Part shown: positions 34,021 through 43,631 of the stretch, in pieces
Layout: each line of letters opens with the position of its first letter
Numbering within the stretch: the stretch's first letter is position 1
Assembly (NCBI RefSeq): GCF_000426285.1
Contig: NZ_AUFB01000032.1
Location: 1-44,514 of the forward strand
Source: Rhizobium leucaenae USDA 9039
Lineage (GTDB): Bacteria > Pseudomonadota > Alphaproteobacteria > Rhizobiales > Rhizobiaceae
DNA length: 44,514 nt
Reading direction: 5' to 3'
Translations under genes and position numbers: made by a program
Notes under the pieces: model-generated
Database searches by the model: none
What the model was told of the DNA's origin: nothing
What the model saw: the letters and a program-made list of their open reading frames with translations, nothing else

Positions 34021-34092
34021 TCAGAAAACCATACTCAGAGGTGGCTCACTTCTCGGTGGAAAAACCGGCTCAGTTCCGCGTGGAAACCAACA

Positions 34093-36357
34093 ATCGTCGG
34101 CATCCATGATATCGCCGCACTCTTTCTACCGACCGATACTACCTTCACTGCCGGAGCTGTGCGTGACCTCGATACAATTGCAGCGTGGCCGAAGGAAAAA
34201 TTGGCCACGACTGCGCTGGCGCCGATCCTCGGCTTGGATGCACCCGTTGCAACTAGGCTTGCTCCCGTCATCAACACGGGCGACTTGAATAAGGAGCAGA
34301 TTGATGCGGTGAGGCGGTCTCTCCTCGCACCGCTTACGGTGGTAACCGGTCCGCCGGGGACCGGCAAAAGCCAGGCCATCGTGTCCATCGCTGCTTCCGT
34401 GATTGCCGATGGTGGAAGCGTACTTGTTGCATCGAAGAACCACCAAGCCCTCGATGCTGTCGAGACCAGGCTTGGTGGCATCGCTCCGCAGTCTCCGTTC
34501 CTAGTGAGGACGCTTGATCCTACACGCGACATCGATCAATCGTTCGATCAGGTGCTTGGCGAACTTGTCAGCGAGCCCACAAGAGGTGCGGCTGAGCCAG
34601 ACTTGGTTCTACTGTCGAAACTCTCGACGCTCGCGCAAAATCGAAATCGGCTGCTCGACCAGATCGACGAGCTTTCGCGTATCCACGGGTTGATTGCGGA
34701 GCTTTTGGAGAGGCTCGAGGCGCAGGAGGCGAGCAGCGCTGAACGCGGAGTCCAGACATTGGTAGAGCCCGAAAAAAACCTCGTCATTCGGTTGATCAAC
34801 ACAATACTGGGAGCTTTCGGTCTTAAATCGAAGTTGTTGGTAGGCAGCCAACGTTCCGGTGGAGAGACAACGCTCGCCACCCTCAGGCAGCGTCTAAAAC
34901 AGCTCCGCTCTGAATTAGCTACGATCGAAGTAAAGGGTGATCCAGTCGCGATTACGCAGGAGATAGGAGAGGTCGCTCGGGAGCTTCTTCCCAAAGTTCT
35001 GGCGTCAAAGGTCAACCTGACTGAGATCGACCGACGGAGGCTAGGCGAGGAGCTTGCCAACCTAGAGCTTGCTCAAAACACCGGGCCGCTGCCATCTGAA
35101 TTGGCCGGTGAAGTTGTAAGTCACCGGCCCCTGTGGTTGGTTTCAGTCCTTGGCGCGGCACGGCGAGTGCCGCTGTCAGACAGCTTATTCGATCTCGCGA
35201 TCTTTGATGAAGCAAGCCAGTGCGATATCGCGTCAGCACTGCCGATCTTCGCTAGGGCAAAACGTGCTGTCGTTGTCGGTGACAATCGCCAGCTTTCCTT
35301 CATCAGCCAGTTGGGCATTGCGCATGATCGAAACCTGATGCAGGCCCAGAACCTGCCGGTATCAAAGATGGGTCGGTTCGCGCAGAGCCGGAGATCGCTA
35401 TTCGACTTGGCGGACCTCACGCCCGGGGCGGCGAAGGTTATGCTTCGCGATCAATATCGATCCGCTGCCGATATCGTTGGCTACATCAACGAACACTTTT
35501 ATGGTGGTCAATTGCGGGTTGCAGGTGACCAGGACAAGCTCAAATCACCAAGGGGCATGAAGCCAGGTATTGCGTGGACCGATGTACCGGCGCCAACATC
35601 ACCAATGATCGGCAACATCAATAATTCTGAGATCGCCGCGATAGTGCAGCATGTCCGCATGCTCCTCGTGGATCAAGGATATAGCGGGTCGATCGGGGTC
35701 ATCGCTCCTTTCCGGCCGCAGGTATACGCGTTGGAGCAAGCGATCCACGCAGAAGTCAATGAAAAGCTTCGTGTCAAGGCTGAACTGCGTGTCGGCACGG
35801 TTGACAGTTTCCAAGGTCAAGAAAGAGACCTTATCCTTTTCTCACCCACGCTCGGCCATTCGAGTGCGATCAGCGCGGTCACGTTCGTGCAGAAAGACTG
35901 GCGCCGCCTGAACGTTGCCATTAGCCGCGCCCGGGCCGTCGCCCATGTCTTTGGCGATTTGTCGTATGCGCGATCTGGCAAGGTGCGGAGTCTTCAACGG
36001 CTAGCCGCTACGGCAACCGAACCAAAGGGCCGCATCGGCGAGGGCACGTTTGACAGCAATTGGGAGCGAATTGTGGACGCGGCGCTTAGGAAGCGCGGCT
36101 TGAACCCCGTTGCTCAATTCGAAGTCGCCGGTCGTCGCCTGGATTTTGCACTGTTTGGCAGCGGCGATGTCAAGCTCGACCTGGAAGTCGATGGTCGACA
36201 TTGGCATGCCGACACCGACGGCAAAAGAAAGCTTGGCGACTATTGGAGAGACCATCAGTTGAAATCGCTTGGCTGGAAAATCCAGCGCTTTTGGGTGGAC
36301 GAACTAGCTCAGGATTTGGAGGGGTGCATTGAACGCGTCGCAAAACAGCTTTCCTAG
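34093..36357 (+). pseudogene. SF1 (UPF1/DNA2-like) helicase with DUF559 nuclease, C-terminal part
   Basis: Continues the gene begun at 30707: after removal of IS21, LDPNIV joins GIHDIAALFLPTDTTF in frame (1051 residues). Helicase motifs by rejoined numbering: Walker A VVTGPPGTGKSQAIV near 380, a coiled-coil insert, Walker B LAIFDEASQCD near 667, motif III VVVGDNRQLSF, VGTVDSFQGQERDLILFSPT near 864, RRLNVAISRARA near 903. The C-terminal ~100 residues are a DUF559/Vsr-like PD-(D/E)XK nuclease: RRLDFALFG, LDLEVDGRHWHAD, RDHQLKSLGWKIQRFWVDEL. A GTG at 34159 could start a separate 732-residue product that keeps every motif. Its 3' end overlaps the next gene by 29 bases. Confidence 0.88.
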
Positions 36358-37723
36358 ATCGCGGCGGTTTACCTATATCGCTTTGACGCTTGGCTTGCTC
36401 TCAGCGGCCGCGATCTCTGTCGCGTTGATTCAGGTCGACGCTCTTGAGCGCGACTACGGTGCCGTGCGTTCCGACATTCAGCGCTATAACAATGAGCGGA
36501 CAGAGGCGCTGGGCCGACGCGATAGTGTCCTTTCGGAAATCTCTCAACGAAGTGTAGAAGCCGATGGTATTCGGAAAACCATCGCTGATCTGACCGCACA
36601 GCGAGATCGCCTCGACGCAGAGATAAACCAACAGACGGCATCGCTCGCCGAGGGCGTTGAGAAGCTTCAGGCGGGCCAAGAGCAATCGAAAGCGGCCGCC
36701 GATACTATTGCGGAAGCAGCTAAGGCCGAGAAGACGCTTGCGACCTTACGCTCTCAGAACGCTGACCTTGAAAAGCGGATTGCTGTCAATCAGGCAAAGA
36801 TCGATCAGTCAAATGCCGACGTTGCACAAGCAGAAGATCGAAAAAGTGCTGCCGACGACGCGATTGCAGTCAGCGAAAAGGTCCGGCGCGATAAGGAGGC
36901 TGAAATCTCCAAATTAAACGCCCAGCTTCAGGACCTTGACGACAAAACACGTCAGGTCGCCGATCTTACCGCCCGTCAGGCCTCGTTGACGGCGCAAATG
37001 ACGAAAATCACGAAAGATATCGGCGACAAACAACGTGCCTCGCAGGATTTAGACGCAACGATCGCAAAGCTCCAGGATCAGGCGTCCAAGGCGAAGGTCA
37101 CTGCAGCTAAAACGGATGCCGACTTGGCCCGCCAGGACAGCAACCGTACGGACTTGGCCAACCAAGTCGGCGCTCTCGAAATGCGGAAGGCTGCATTGAA
37201 CGGCGATCTCACGAGCGTGACCACAGCAGCGGACCGCGCACGATCAGATGCTGCAGCGGCTGAAGGCAGGCTAAAAATTGCCCAGGACGCGCTTGCAGAG
37301 GCGGAAAAATCTCTTCCGGTCGCGAAGGCACAATTAAATGATCTCCAGGCAGATGTCGCAGCTGCCACAACGCAACGTAACACGCTCAAAGAAGAGTTAA
37401 GCAGTCTTCAGGCACTGAAGTCTCGAACTTCGGCGGACAAAGCCGATGCTGATCGCGCAGCAGCTGAAAAAGCTGCTCTGGAAAAGGCTGTCGCAGACCT
37501 ATCAAACCGACAAGCAGAACTGGCCAAAGAGCTGAGCTTGCGTCAGAGCGACCTAAATACTGTGAAAGCGGAGCTGGCCGAGCTTAACGGCAGGAAAGGG
37601 GTGCTTGTTCAGGAAATTGCATCTCTTTCAGACGCGAAGACGCCAAAGCAGACGGATGTGGCACCCGCGCCGCCAGCTATTGACGCCCCGACGACTACCC
37701 AGCCACAGCCTGAGAGGCCATAA
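36329..37723 (+). CDS. Membrane-anchored long coiled-coil protein
   Basis: 464 residues from TTG 36329, chosen because GGAGGGG lies at a good distance and the frame is open. It has one membrane span (FTYIALTLGLLSAAAISVALIQV, about residues 14-36). Almost everything to residue ~440 is heptad-rich and Ala/Glu/Lys/Asp-rich (for example SDIQRYNNERTEALGRRDSV, KLNAQLQDLDDKTRQVADLT), so it should be a ~400-residue coiled-coil rod. It ends in a proline-rich tail (APAPPAIDAPTTTQPQPERP). No enzymatic motif. The start lies inside the helicase gene and the AAA+ gene follows 15 bases after the stop. Probable scaffold or sensor of the operon's system (inference). Confidence 0.8.
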   Translation: MNASQNSFPRSRRFTYIALTLGLLSAAAISVALIQVDALERDYGAVRSDIQRYNNERTEALGRRDSVLSEISQRSVEADGIRKTIADLTAQRDRLDAEINQQTASLAEGVEKLQAGQEQSKAAADTIAEAAKAEKTLATLRSQNADLEKRIAVNQAKIDQSNADVAQAEDRKSAADDAIAVSEKVRRDKEAEISKLNAQLQDLDDKTRQVADLTARQASLTAQMTKITKDIGDKQRASQDLDATIAKLQDQASKAKVTAAKTDADLARQDSNRTDLANQVGALEMRKAALNGDLTSVTTAADRARSDAAAAEGRLKIAQDALAEAEKSLPVAKAQLNDLQADVAAATTQRNTLKEELSSLQALKSRTSADKADADRAAAEKAALEKAVADLSNRQAELAKELSLRQSDLNTVKAELAELNGRKGVLVQEIASLSDAKTPKQTDVAPAPPAIDAPTTTQPQPERP

Positions 37724-37738
37724 TTAGAGAGCGTCGAC

Positions 37739-39775
37739 ATGCTAACAGGAAACATCTTGATACTGCTTTTCGCAGCAATGGCTGTCGTAGCTCTGATCGT
37801 CGTGCAGATAAGCCTCGCGGTGCTCCATGACAGAGCCGTTACCGCCTCCGGGCCGACGCGCTCCCTGGAGTCTCTGGAGACAGCCATTGCCGACAAGCGG
37901 ATGGCCCTTAGCGATATCGAAAATGAACTAGGAGAGCGCCGCAAGGCCCTAGCCAATATTGCCGACGTCCAGGCTGACTACGATGCGACCAAGAGACAGC
38001 TCGATGACTTGAATGCTGAATGGCTTCAGAAGGATGAGCGCCGCGAGGAAATCCGTGCGCTGCGCGAGGTGATCGAAGCGGAGATCATTGAAAAACACGC
38101 AGTTGACGCTGAGCTGGCTTCCGCCCGGGCAGATCTCGACGCTGTCCATGACCGCCTCACTGCCGCCGAGCGGCTGTTCGCTCTCAACGATGAGATGAAG
38201 CGTGAACAGGCAGCGCTTGAAAAGAAGATTGCAGAAATGCGGTCCCAAGCGATTGAGTTGAGCGAAGCGCAGGAGCGAGTGCAACGCTTAGAAGCGCTGT
38301 CGCAGGAACTTGGTAGAGAAAGCGCACGTGTCGAAGGCCTCCTCCAGGCGGCAAACTCCCAACTCTCTCAGGTTCAAGAAGACCTCGCTGTCGAGCGTCA
38401 GGCGACCGCCGCCGTTCATGCTGAATTCACGCAGACGTCGGCGAAACTCGCAGCCGCCGAGGAGCGTGCTCGTTCCATCGAAAGCGACATCTCATCGTTG
38501 GAAGATCGCCGTTCGTCGCTAATGGCACAGGTCGCTAAGATGGAGGAAGACGTTGCTGAGGCGAGCGGTAGGGATGCGCCGGGCCGCGAGGAGGCAATCG
38601 TTGAACGTCTCAAGGAGTTGACCACGCTTCCGCCGGTGCTGGCACAAATGCGGAGCTGGAAAGATCGCGCCGCTGAAAATGAGGCTGAGGCAGTCCAACG
38701 GGTGCTTCAGCGCCTTGAACAAAGCGGCCTCCATTACGACCGTCGCATTGTTTATGCCTTCCATACAGCAATGAAAACAAACGACACGACCCAGATGGCC
38801 GTGCTTGCCGGTATCTCCGGGACTGGCAAGAGCCAGCTGCCGCGACAGTACGCGGCAGGCATAGGGATCGGGTTCCTGCAGGTGCCGGTTCAACCTCGCT
38901 GGGATAGCCCCCAGGATTTGATGGGTTTCTACAACTATATCGAAAAGCGCTACCGTCCGACCGATATGGCGCGGGCGCTCTATCACCTGGACATTCTGAA
39001 CAACCAGAAGAGCGAGTTTCAGGATCAGATGATAATGATCCTGCTCGACGAAATGAACCTTGCGCGTGTTGAGTATTATTTTTCGGACTTCCTCAGCCGC
39101 TTGGAAAGCCGCCCGCCGATGAACCGTGTGTCGGATAAATCCCTGCGCAAAGACGCTGAGATCGAGCTTGAGATACCGATGCCGCGAGGTATGGACGCTC
39201 CCCGCATCTTCCCAGGATACAACCTTCTGTTTGCCGGAACGATGAACGAAGACGAGAGCACGCAGTCGCTCTCTGATAAGGTTGTGGACCGGGCGAATGT
39301 CCTTCGCTTCTCGGCACCAAGAACCATCAGGACGACTGCGCAGAAAGCAAATATCGCCGAGCCCGAGGCGCTGTCGGCGGCAAGATGGCGGTCATGGGTG
39401 AATCCTGTTTCGACTGTGGAGAGTGAGCAGACCGTTATCGACAGCGTGGATAGAATGGTCAGCCTCATGAAGGGCTTCAAGAGACCTTTCGGTCACCGTC
39501 TCGGCCGCGCGATCATGGGGTATGTCGCGAACTACACCTCGTTCGACCAGGCGAAGGACTTGCGTGTCCCGCTCGCAGATCAGGTTGAAATGCGCTTGTT
39601 ACCAAAGCTTCGCGGTATCGAAGTTGAAGACGGTAACGATCATGCTTTCTCCGAACTCATAAGTTTCGTTGGTGATGCCCTGCGGGACGATCACCTTGCG
39701 AAGGCGATCGATGAGTCGATCCGTGCTGCGAAAGAGGGCTCCGGTCAGTTCGTATGGAACGGGGTTTCGCGGTAA
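37739..39775 (+). CDS. McrB-like AAA+ ATPase with N-terminal membrane span and coiled coil
   Basis: 678 residues. Residues ~4-27 (NILILLFAAMAVVALIVVQISL) form a membrane span; ~35-290 are coiled coil; ~340-640 an McrB-type AAA+ module. Walker A is AGISGTGKSQLPRQYA (near 357), Walker B MIMILLDEMNLARVEYYFSDFLSRLE (DEMN near 439), and the McrB-type signature segment (MNTAD in E. coli McrB) is GTMNEDESTQSLSDKVVDRANVLRF near 500. McrB is a GTP-driven motor that activates McrC; whether this one uses GTP or ATP is not visible. Its stop and the next gene's ATG share a base (TAATG). Confidence 0.85.
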   Translation: MLTGNILILLFAAMAVVALIVVQISLAVLHDRAVTASGPTRSLESLETAIADKRMALSDIENELGERRKALANIADVQADYDATKRQLDDLNAEWLQKDERREEIRALREVIEAEIIEKHAVDAELASARADLDAVHDRLTAAERLFALNDEMKREQAALEKKIAEMRSQAIELSEAQERVQRLEALSQELGRESARVEGLLQAANSQLSQVQEDLAVERQATAAVHAEFTQTSAKLAAAEERARSIESDISSLEDRRSSLMAQVAKMEEDVAEASGRDAPGREEAIVERLKELTTLPPVLAQMRSWKDRAAENEAEAVQRVLQRLEQSGLHYDRRIVYAFHTAMKTNDTTQMAVLAGISGTGKSQLPRQYAAGIGIGFLQVPVQPRWDSPQDLMGFYNYIEKRYRPTDMARALYHLDILNNQKSEFQDQMIMILLDEMNLARVEYYFSDFLSRLESRPPMNRVSDKSLRKDAEIELEIPMPRGMDAPRIFPGYNLLFAGTMNEDESTQSLSDKVVDRANVLRFSAPRTIRTTAQKANIAEPEALSAARWRSWVNPVSTVESEQTVIDSVDRMVSLMKGFKRPFGHRLGRAIMGYVANYTSFDQAKDLRVPLADQVEMRLLPKLRGIEVEDGNDHAFSELISFVGDALRDDHLAKAIDESIRAAKEGSGQFVWNGVSR

Positions 39776-41277
39776 TGCTCCATCTCGGCAGACCTTGGGA
39801 TCGCAGAGGAGTTGCCAATGCGAAGTTCAGTCCTGGTGATTGTTTGGTCAGCGAGGTCCGTGGCGAGGCACCCAAGAACGGCGGACACTCGCGTCTTATG
39901 TCGGCCCGGCTTCAAGATGGACCGGTGGAACTTATTCTCCATCCATACCCGAAAACGGCGAATGCTCAGCGACCGGAGCGAATTGGGTTTCCGGTTCGCC
40001 CTCGTGGTGTAAAGGAGCATGAGACCCCGGAAGACGTGCGGGCGAGAGAGCTTCTTCGGCGGATGAACGAGGTTTTGGCGCGGGTCCAGGAGCTTGGCGA
40101 GGCCCTTGAAGACCCTTTGCATGTATGGTCCCGATTGCGCGATGCGTGGGAGCGCGCAGAGAATGAACACGATCCGCGAATGGCGGAGATCGTAAGGCAG
40201 GCTCAAGATGTCCTTCCGCGCCTGAAAGCGCTGGAGCCGAGGATCAGGCGCGTGCTTCGTCGGACGAGAGAGCTTACATTCTTGGACCGAGTTCAGGAAA
40301 TGGATCGGGCGTCGATGCGCTGGCTCGTCCGTCAACCGGGGCGGACGATTGCGGAGCGAGCCGGTACAAGCCAGCGTATTCTCGCAACAGTCAGGCGAGA
40401 GAACTTTGATACCCCTGAAAACAGGGTTCTCCACGCGTATACGACACTTGCTTTCCAGGTTGCTCGCGAATGGATGCAGGAGCATCCACGAGCACGGCAT
40501 AGCCGCCGCTACGCGCAAGTCAATCATTTCGGCCGGTTCTGCAAAACCTTCGCGCAGATGTTGGCAGATCTTGAAGTGAGCGTAGCCGATGCCGGGATTG
40601 TTCCGAACTACGTTCTGATGCAGGACCCGAGCTACAACTCCATCTATGAAGCCTGGCGCCGCCTGCTGGAGGAAGACAGGGTCCTCGATGACCTCTGGGC
40701 ATGGCAAGCGGAGACCTGGACGGATTTTTCTGTGCTTTCTGTCGTGCTCGCTCTCAGCGAACTCGAAGAAGCCGAGCTAATTGCGCAATCGCCCATCGTC
40801 TGGCGTTCAGAGGCATCGCTCGGACGATGGTTCGAGCAGGATCGACCGATTGCCGTGTTCTGGTTGAAGAACACAGGTCGTATAGTCGAGGTACAATCCC
40901 GCCCTGAAGCACCAGGCCGTATGCTGGCCTTGACGCGGGCCCACGTGTCTCTCCGCATCTCCGACATCGACCGAGGCGGGATGCCGCGCCGCGTAGCAGT
41001 TTGGACCCCGCACACGATGGCTCGCATAGATCTCAACGACGCTGTCGTACGGGCAAATGAGCGATTGGTCGAGATTCAGCCATTCGGCCAAACTGAAGTT
41101 CTGCGTAACGGGCTGATACTGACCCCATCTCACGGTCAGTTCGAGACTTGCCTATCCCGTAAGGCTAGCACGCGCGTTGATGGAATTGCCTTGGAGGCCT
41201 CTGGCGAGGGGCTGCGGCAAGGGTTGGACGCTATCCGTGCGTTCGCACGTAGCGAAATATACGCGACGACGCCATGA
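39775..41277 (+). CDS. DUF2357 McrC-like protein, nuclease motif not evident
   Basis: 500 residues from ATG 39775 (MLHLGRPWDRRGVANAKFSP), coupled to the stop before it; an ATG at 39754 would add seven residues. The middle matches DUF2357, the domain found in McrC-type partners: helical region RRMNEVLARVQELGEALEDP, then RRENFDTPENRVLHAYTTLAFQVAREWM near residue 207. In the C-terminal half, where McrC-like proteins carry a PD-(D/E)XK nuclease (D...ExK), I find only VEVQSRPEAPG and DIDRGGMPRRVAVWTPH, so the active site seems degenerate or lost. It overlaps the next gene by four bases. Confidence 0.75.
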   Translation: MLHLGRPWDRRGVANAKFSPGDCLVSEVRGEAPKNGGHSRLMSARLQDGPVELILHPYPKTANAQRPERIGFPVRPRGVKEHETPEDVRARELLRRMNEVLARVQELGEALEDPLHVWSRLRDAWERAENEHDPRMAEIVRQAQDVLPRLKALEPRIRRVLRRTRELTFLDRVQEMDRASMRWLVRQPGRTIAERAGTSQRILATVRRENFDTPENRVLHAYTTLAFQVAREWMQEHPRARHSRRYAQVNHFGRFCKTFAQMLADLEVSVADAGIVPNYVLMQDPSYNSIYEAWRRLLEEDRVLDDLWAWQAETWTDFSVLSVVLALSELEEAELIAQSPIVWRSEASLGRWFEQDRPIAVFWLKNTGRIVEVQSRPEAPGRMLALTRAHVSLRISDIDRGGMPRRVAVWTPHTMARIDLNDAVVRANERLVEIQPFGQTEVLRNGLILTPSHGQFETCLSRKASTRVDGIALEASGEGLRQGLDAIRAFARSEIYATTP

Positions 41278-43631
41278 GGAAACTGTGCGGGTACGATCTG
41301 AATGGATGGCGCGATAGCGCTGCGAGGAACTGGACCATTTTGCCGGACGGCGAGGAGCAGGAGGTTATTAGCTCTCTCATCGAAGGCGGCATTTTCGGTG
41401 TCGTGGTTGAAACTGGAGCGAAGGCCGACGGGGGCCTTGTGGGTGGTGCGCAGGCATCAATTTCTCCGCACGGCCTGGGTGCTGGTTGGGGTGTGGTCGG
41501 AGCTGCCGAGAAGCGGTTGAGGGTGACTGATCTGCTGAACGACGATCCATCCGTCCCCCACCTGACTGCAGCGCTGAAAGGGATGTCATCCGGTGCCAGC
41601 TTTGGCATCGCCAGCCTTGATGATCATGCTGAAACCGGCGAGCTACTGCAGGAACGACTGTTGGCGGCTCTGCGCAAGGCAAAGGTCTCGACGCCGCTTC
41701 TGGTTTGGCGATCCGTGTTGGCGACATTGTTCGCTATCGAAAGGGGAACAGTTGAAGAAGGCCAGGCCGTAGGTGTGGTTTCGCACACCGGAGACGGTGT
41801 CACGGTTCAAAGGCTGCGCATTCGTCGCGAGCGTAGCCATGGAGAGACTGTCTTAGCGCCGGAGCGTCGCTCGACAGGAAAACTGATCCGTTCGGGTTGG
41901 GGATACCGGGGATTGGCGGAGTTGGCAAAGTCTGCAATTTCTAGAGTTTCGTCGGTCGACCGAACCGATCATTTGGAATGGGCACGTTCGAATGGACGCC
42001 TTGCGCTCGGATTCCAGGCAGAGCCCGAGGTGTTACGCCAAGGAAACGGAGACTGGCAGGTATTAAGGCCGCCCGACACGATCGATCACGAGCAGATACC
42101 TCGATTGCAGGATGTGCGAGATGATGTCGCTGGGTGCGATGTGGTCTTGTTGGAAACTCTGTCCAAAGGTGCGATCAGAAAAGCATTCCATTCAGCAGTG
42201 ATACAAAGCATCGGTGGAGATGTTGTGTTACTTGCTGACAACTCGATCGCAGATGGTGCGCTTCATGCCGCGCGGCGCCTAAGCAAGCGCGATCCCATCT
42301 ATTTCGATTTCCTGCCGCAGATTTCAACGATTGTGCAGCGGCGTGACGCGGTCGAAAACTTCGACCTCGTTGATTACGATGAGACGCTTCCGGCAGGTGA
42401 GATGTACCGGAGCCCGAAACCGGCAAGATTGGCCATTCAAGCGGGGCAGGATCGTTTTTCTATTTTCCTTAGAAAGGAAACTTCCGAGCTTCCGCGCAAG
42501 GCAGAAGTCAACATCGGTGTGAAAGTCGACCAGACAGTTCCCGTCGAACTTTGGGTGGAACAGAGCCCGGCGTCCGGTCGAGCAAAAATCCTCGTTCACT
42601 CTCAGAAGTTTGGTCACCAATTCCAGGTCGACTGGGATGCCGCGACCGAACTCGAACAAAATTGGGACGCGTTGATCGAAGGGTTCCAGAGACCAGCACC
42701 GACAATACCGGGACGGCTTGTGCTCGCCTGCGGAATCGATAGTTGGAACGATAGCCCTCGCGGAGACGGGCTTTTCACGTTGCTTGAAAAGAACGTTGAC
42801 CGGACTGCCGTCGATTGGACGGCACTCGCAAATCGGCTCTCGGCTCGACCTGGCGGCAAATACGCGATATCAAGTGACGGTGATGTCCCGAATGGAGTAG
42901 ATGCTGTCGCGCTATCGCGCTTGGATCGACTTGTAGAACGAGCGTTAGATGAAGTCCGTCGCGGGCTGAGGGGCCAAGCTGTTGGAACCCAATCACTGCG
43001 GTTTCTGACATGGCAATTCCGCCGATGCCCGCCAGACGTCTCGGGCTGGTTGCTGGAGGCTTGGGACAAAGAAGCCCGGGGACACCCAATTTTCACTCAA
43101 GGTGCCCACTGGAAGCTCGCTTACCAGGGGTTGGGGCGGGTCGCCAGCAACCAGCATTTTGAGCTGCAGGCAATCCACAAGGTCTTGGGCAAGCCCATAG
43201 ATCAATGGAAGTGGCAGAAAGAAACCGCCGCCATGGCGTTCCTACTTTCGCGCTCTGAAACCGCGCCTCGGCTGCTTACTCGCAAAGATGTCGAGCGGTT
43301 GACCAAACGGATTCTCCGGGAGTTCGAAGAAAATCTGGGCTCGACGTACACCAGATTCCAATACGCTCCGATGCTGCTTGTTGGCCTTCTCCGTTGGAGG
43401 GTGGTCGAGCCATTCGCGTTGGTTGAGGGGCAGGACCCTAAGGCGGATAAATTGGTTCGAGCAGTCGAGAGGACGATAGGTGATCTCAAGCACCAGGATC
43501 GTTTAAGGGCACTGGCAAAGTACGGGCGCATCCTGGAACACGTTCTTGAGGAACTACGGGGCGAGGGGTCCAACCCAGAGCTTCTGCTTGATATTTTTGG
43601 TGGGGCGGATGGGAGCGATGCCGACGAATAG
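41274..43631 (+). CDS. Large unknown protein, possibly Hsp70/actin-like ATPase fold
   Basis: 785 residues, last gene of the operon, starting at ATG 41274 in an ATGA overlap. No certain family. Features suggesting an Hsp70/actin (ASKHA) type fold: GYDLNGWRDS at the start as a possible phosphate-1 loop, VGVVSHTGDGVTVQRLRIRRER near residue 167 as a possible phosphate-2 loop, and VVLLADNSIADGALHAARRLSKRDPIYFDFLPQIS near 320-355, like the adenosine-site helix region. The C-terminal ~250 residues are helical (LDRLVERALDEVRRGL, RKDVERLTKRILREFEENLG). The fold assignment is tentative. Confidence 0.6.
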   Translation: MRKLCGYDLNGWRDSAARNWTILPDGEEQEVISSLIEGGIFGVVVETGAKADGGLVGGAQASISPHGLGAGWGVVGAAEKRLRVTDLLNDDPSVPHLTAALKGMSSGASFGIASLDDHAETGELLQERLLAALRKAKVSTPLLVWRSVLATLFAIERGTVEEGQAVGVVSHTGDGVTVQRLRIRRERSHGETVLAPERRSTGKLIRSGWGYRGLAELAKSAISRVSSVDRTDHLEWARSNGRLALGFQAEPEVLRQGNGDWQVLRPPDTIDHEQIPRLQDVRDDVAGCDVVLLETLSKGAIRKAFHSAVIQSIGGDVVLLADNSIADGALHAARRLSKRDPIYFDFLPQISTIVQRRDAVENFDLVDYDETLPAGEMYRSPKPARLAIQAGQDRFSIFLRKETSELPRKAEVNIGVKVDQTVPVELWVEQSPASGRAKILVHSQKFGHQFQVDWDAATELEQNWDALIEGFQRPAPTIPGRLVLACGIDSWNDSPRGDGLFTLLEKNVDRTAVDWTALANRLSARPGGKYAISSDGDVPNGVDAVALSRLDRLVERALDEVRRGLRGQAVGTQSLRFLTWQFRRCPPDVSGWLLEAWDKEARGHPIFTQGAHWKLAYQGLGRVASNQHFELQAIHKVLGKPIDQWKWQKETAAMAFLLSRSETAPRLLTRKDVERLTKRILREFEENLGSTYTRFQYAPMLLVGLLRWRVVEPFALVEGQDPKADKLVRAVERTIGDLKHQDRLRALAKYGRILEHVLEELRGEGSNPELLLDIFGGADGSDADE

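Larger units (their letters stand above)
31604..34092 (+). mobile_element. IS21-family element, copy B
   Basis: 2489 bp, beginning TGTTGGTTTCCACGC and ending GCGTGGAAACCAACA, flanked by the 6-bp duplication atcgtc. The repeat TTCCACGCAGAACTGAGCC recurs inside the left end as TTCCATTGAGAATTGAGCC, and both are inverted at the right end. It belongs to a different IS21 subgroup from copy A. Both istA and istB are intact. It splits the helicase gene in the same orientation. Confidence 0.93.
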
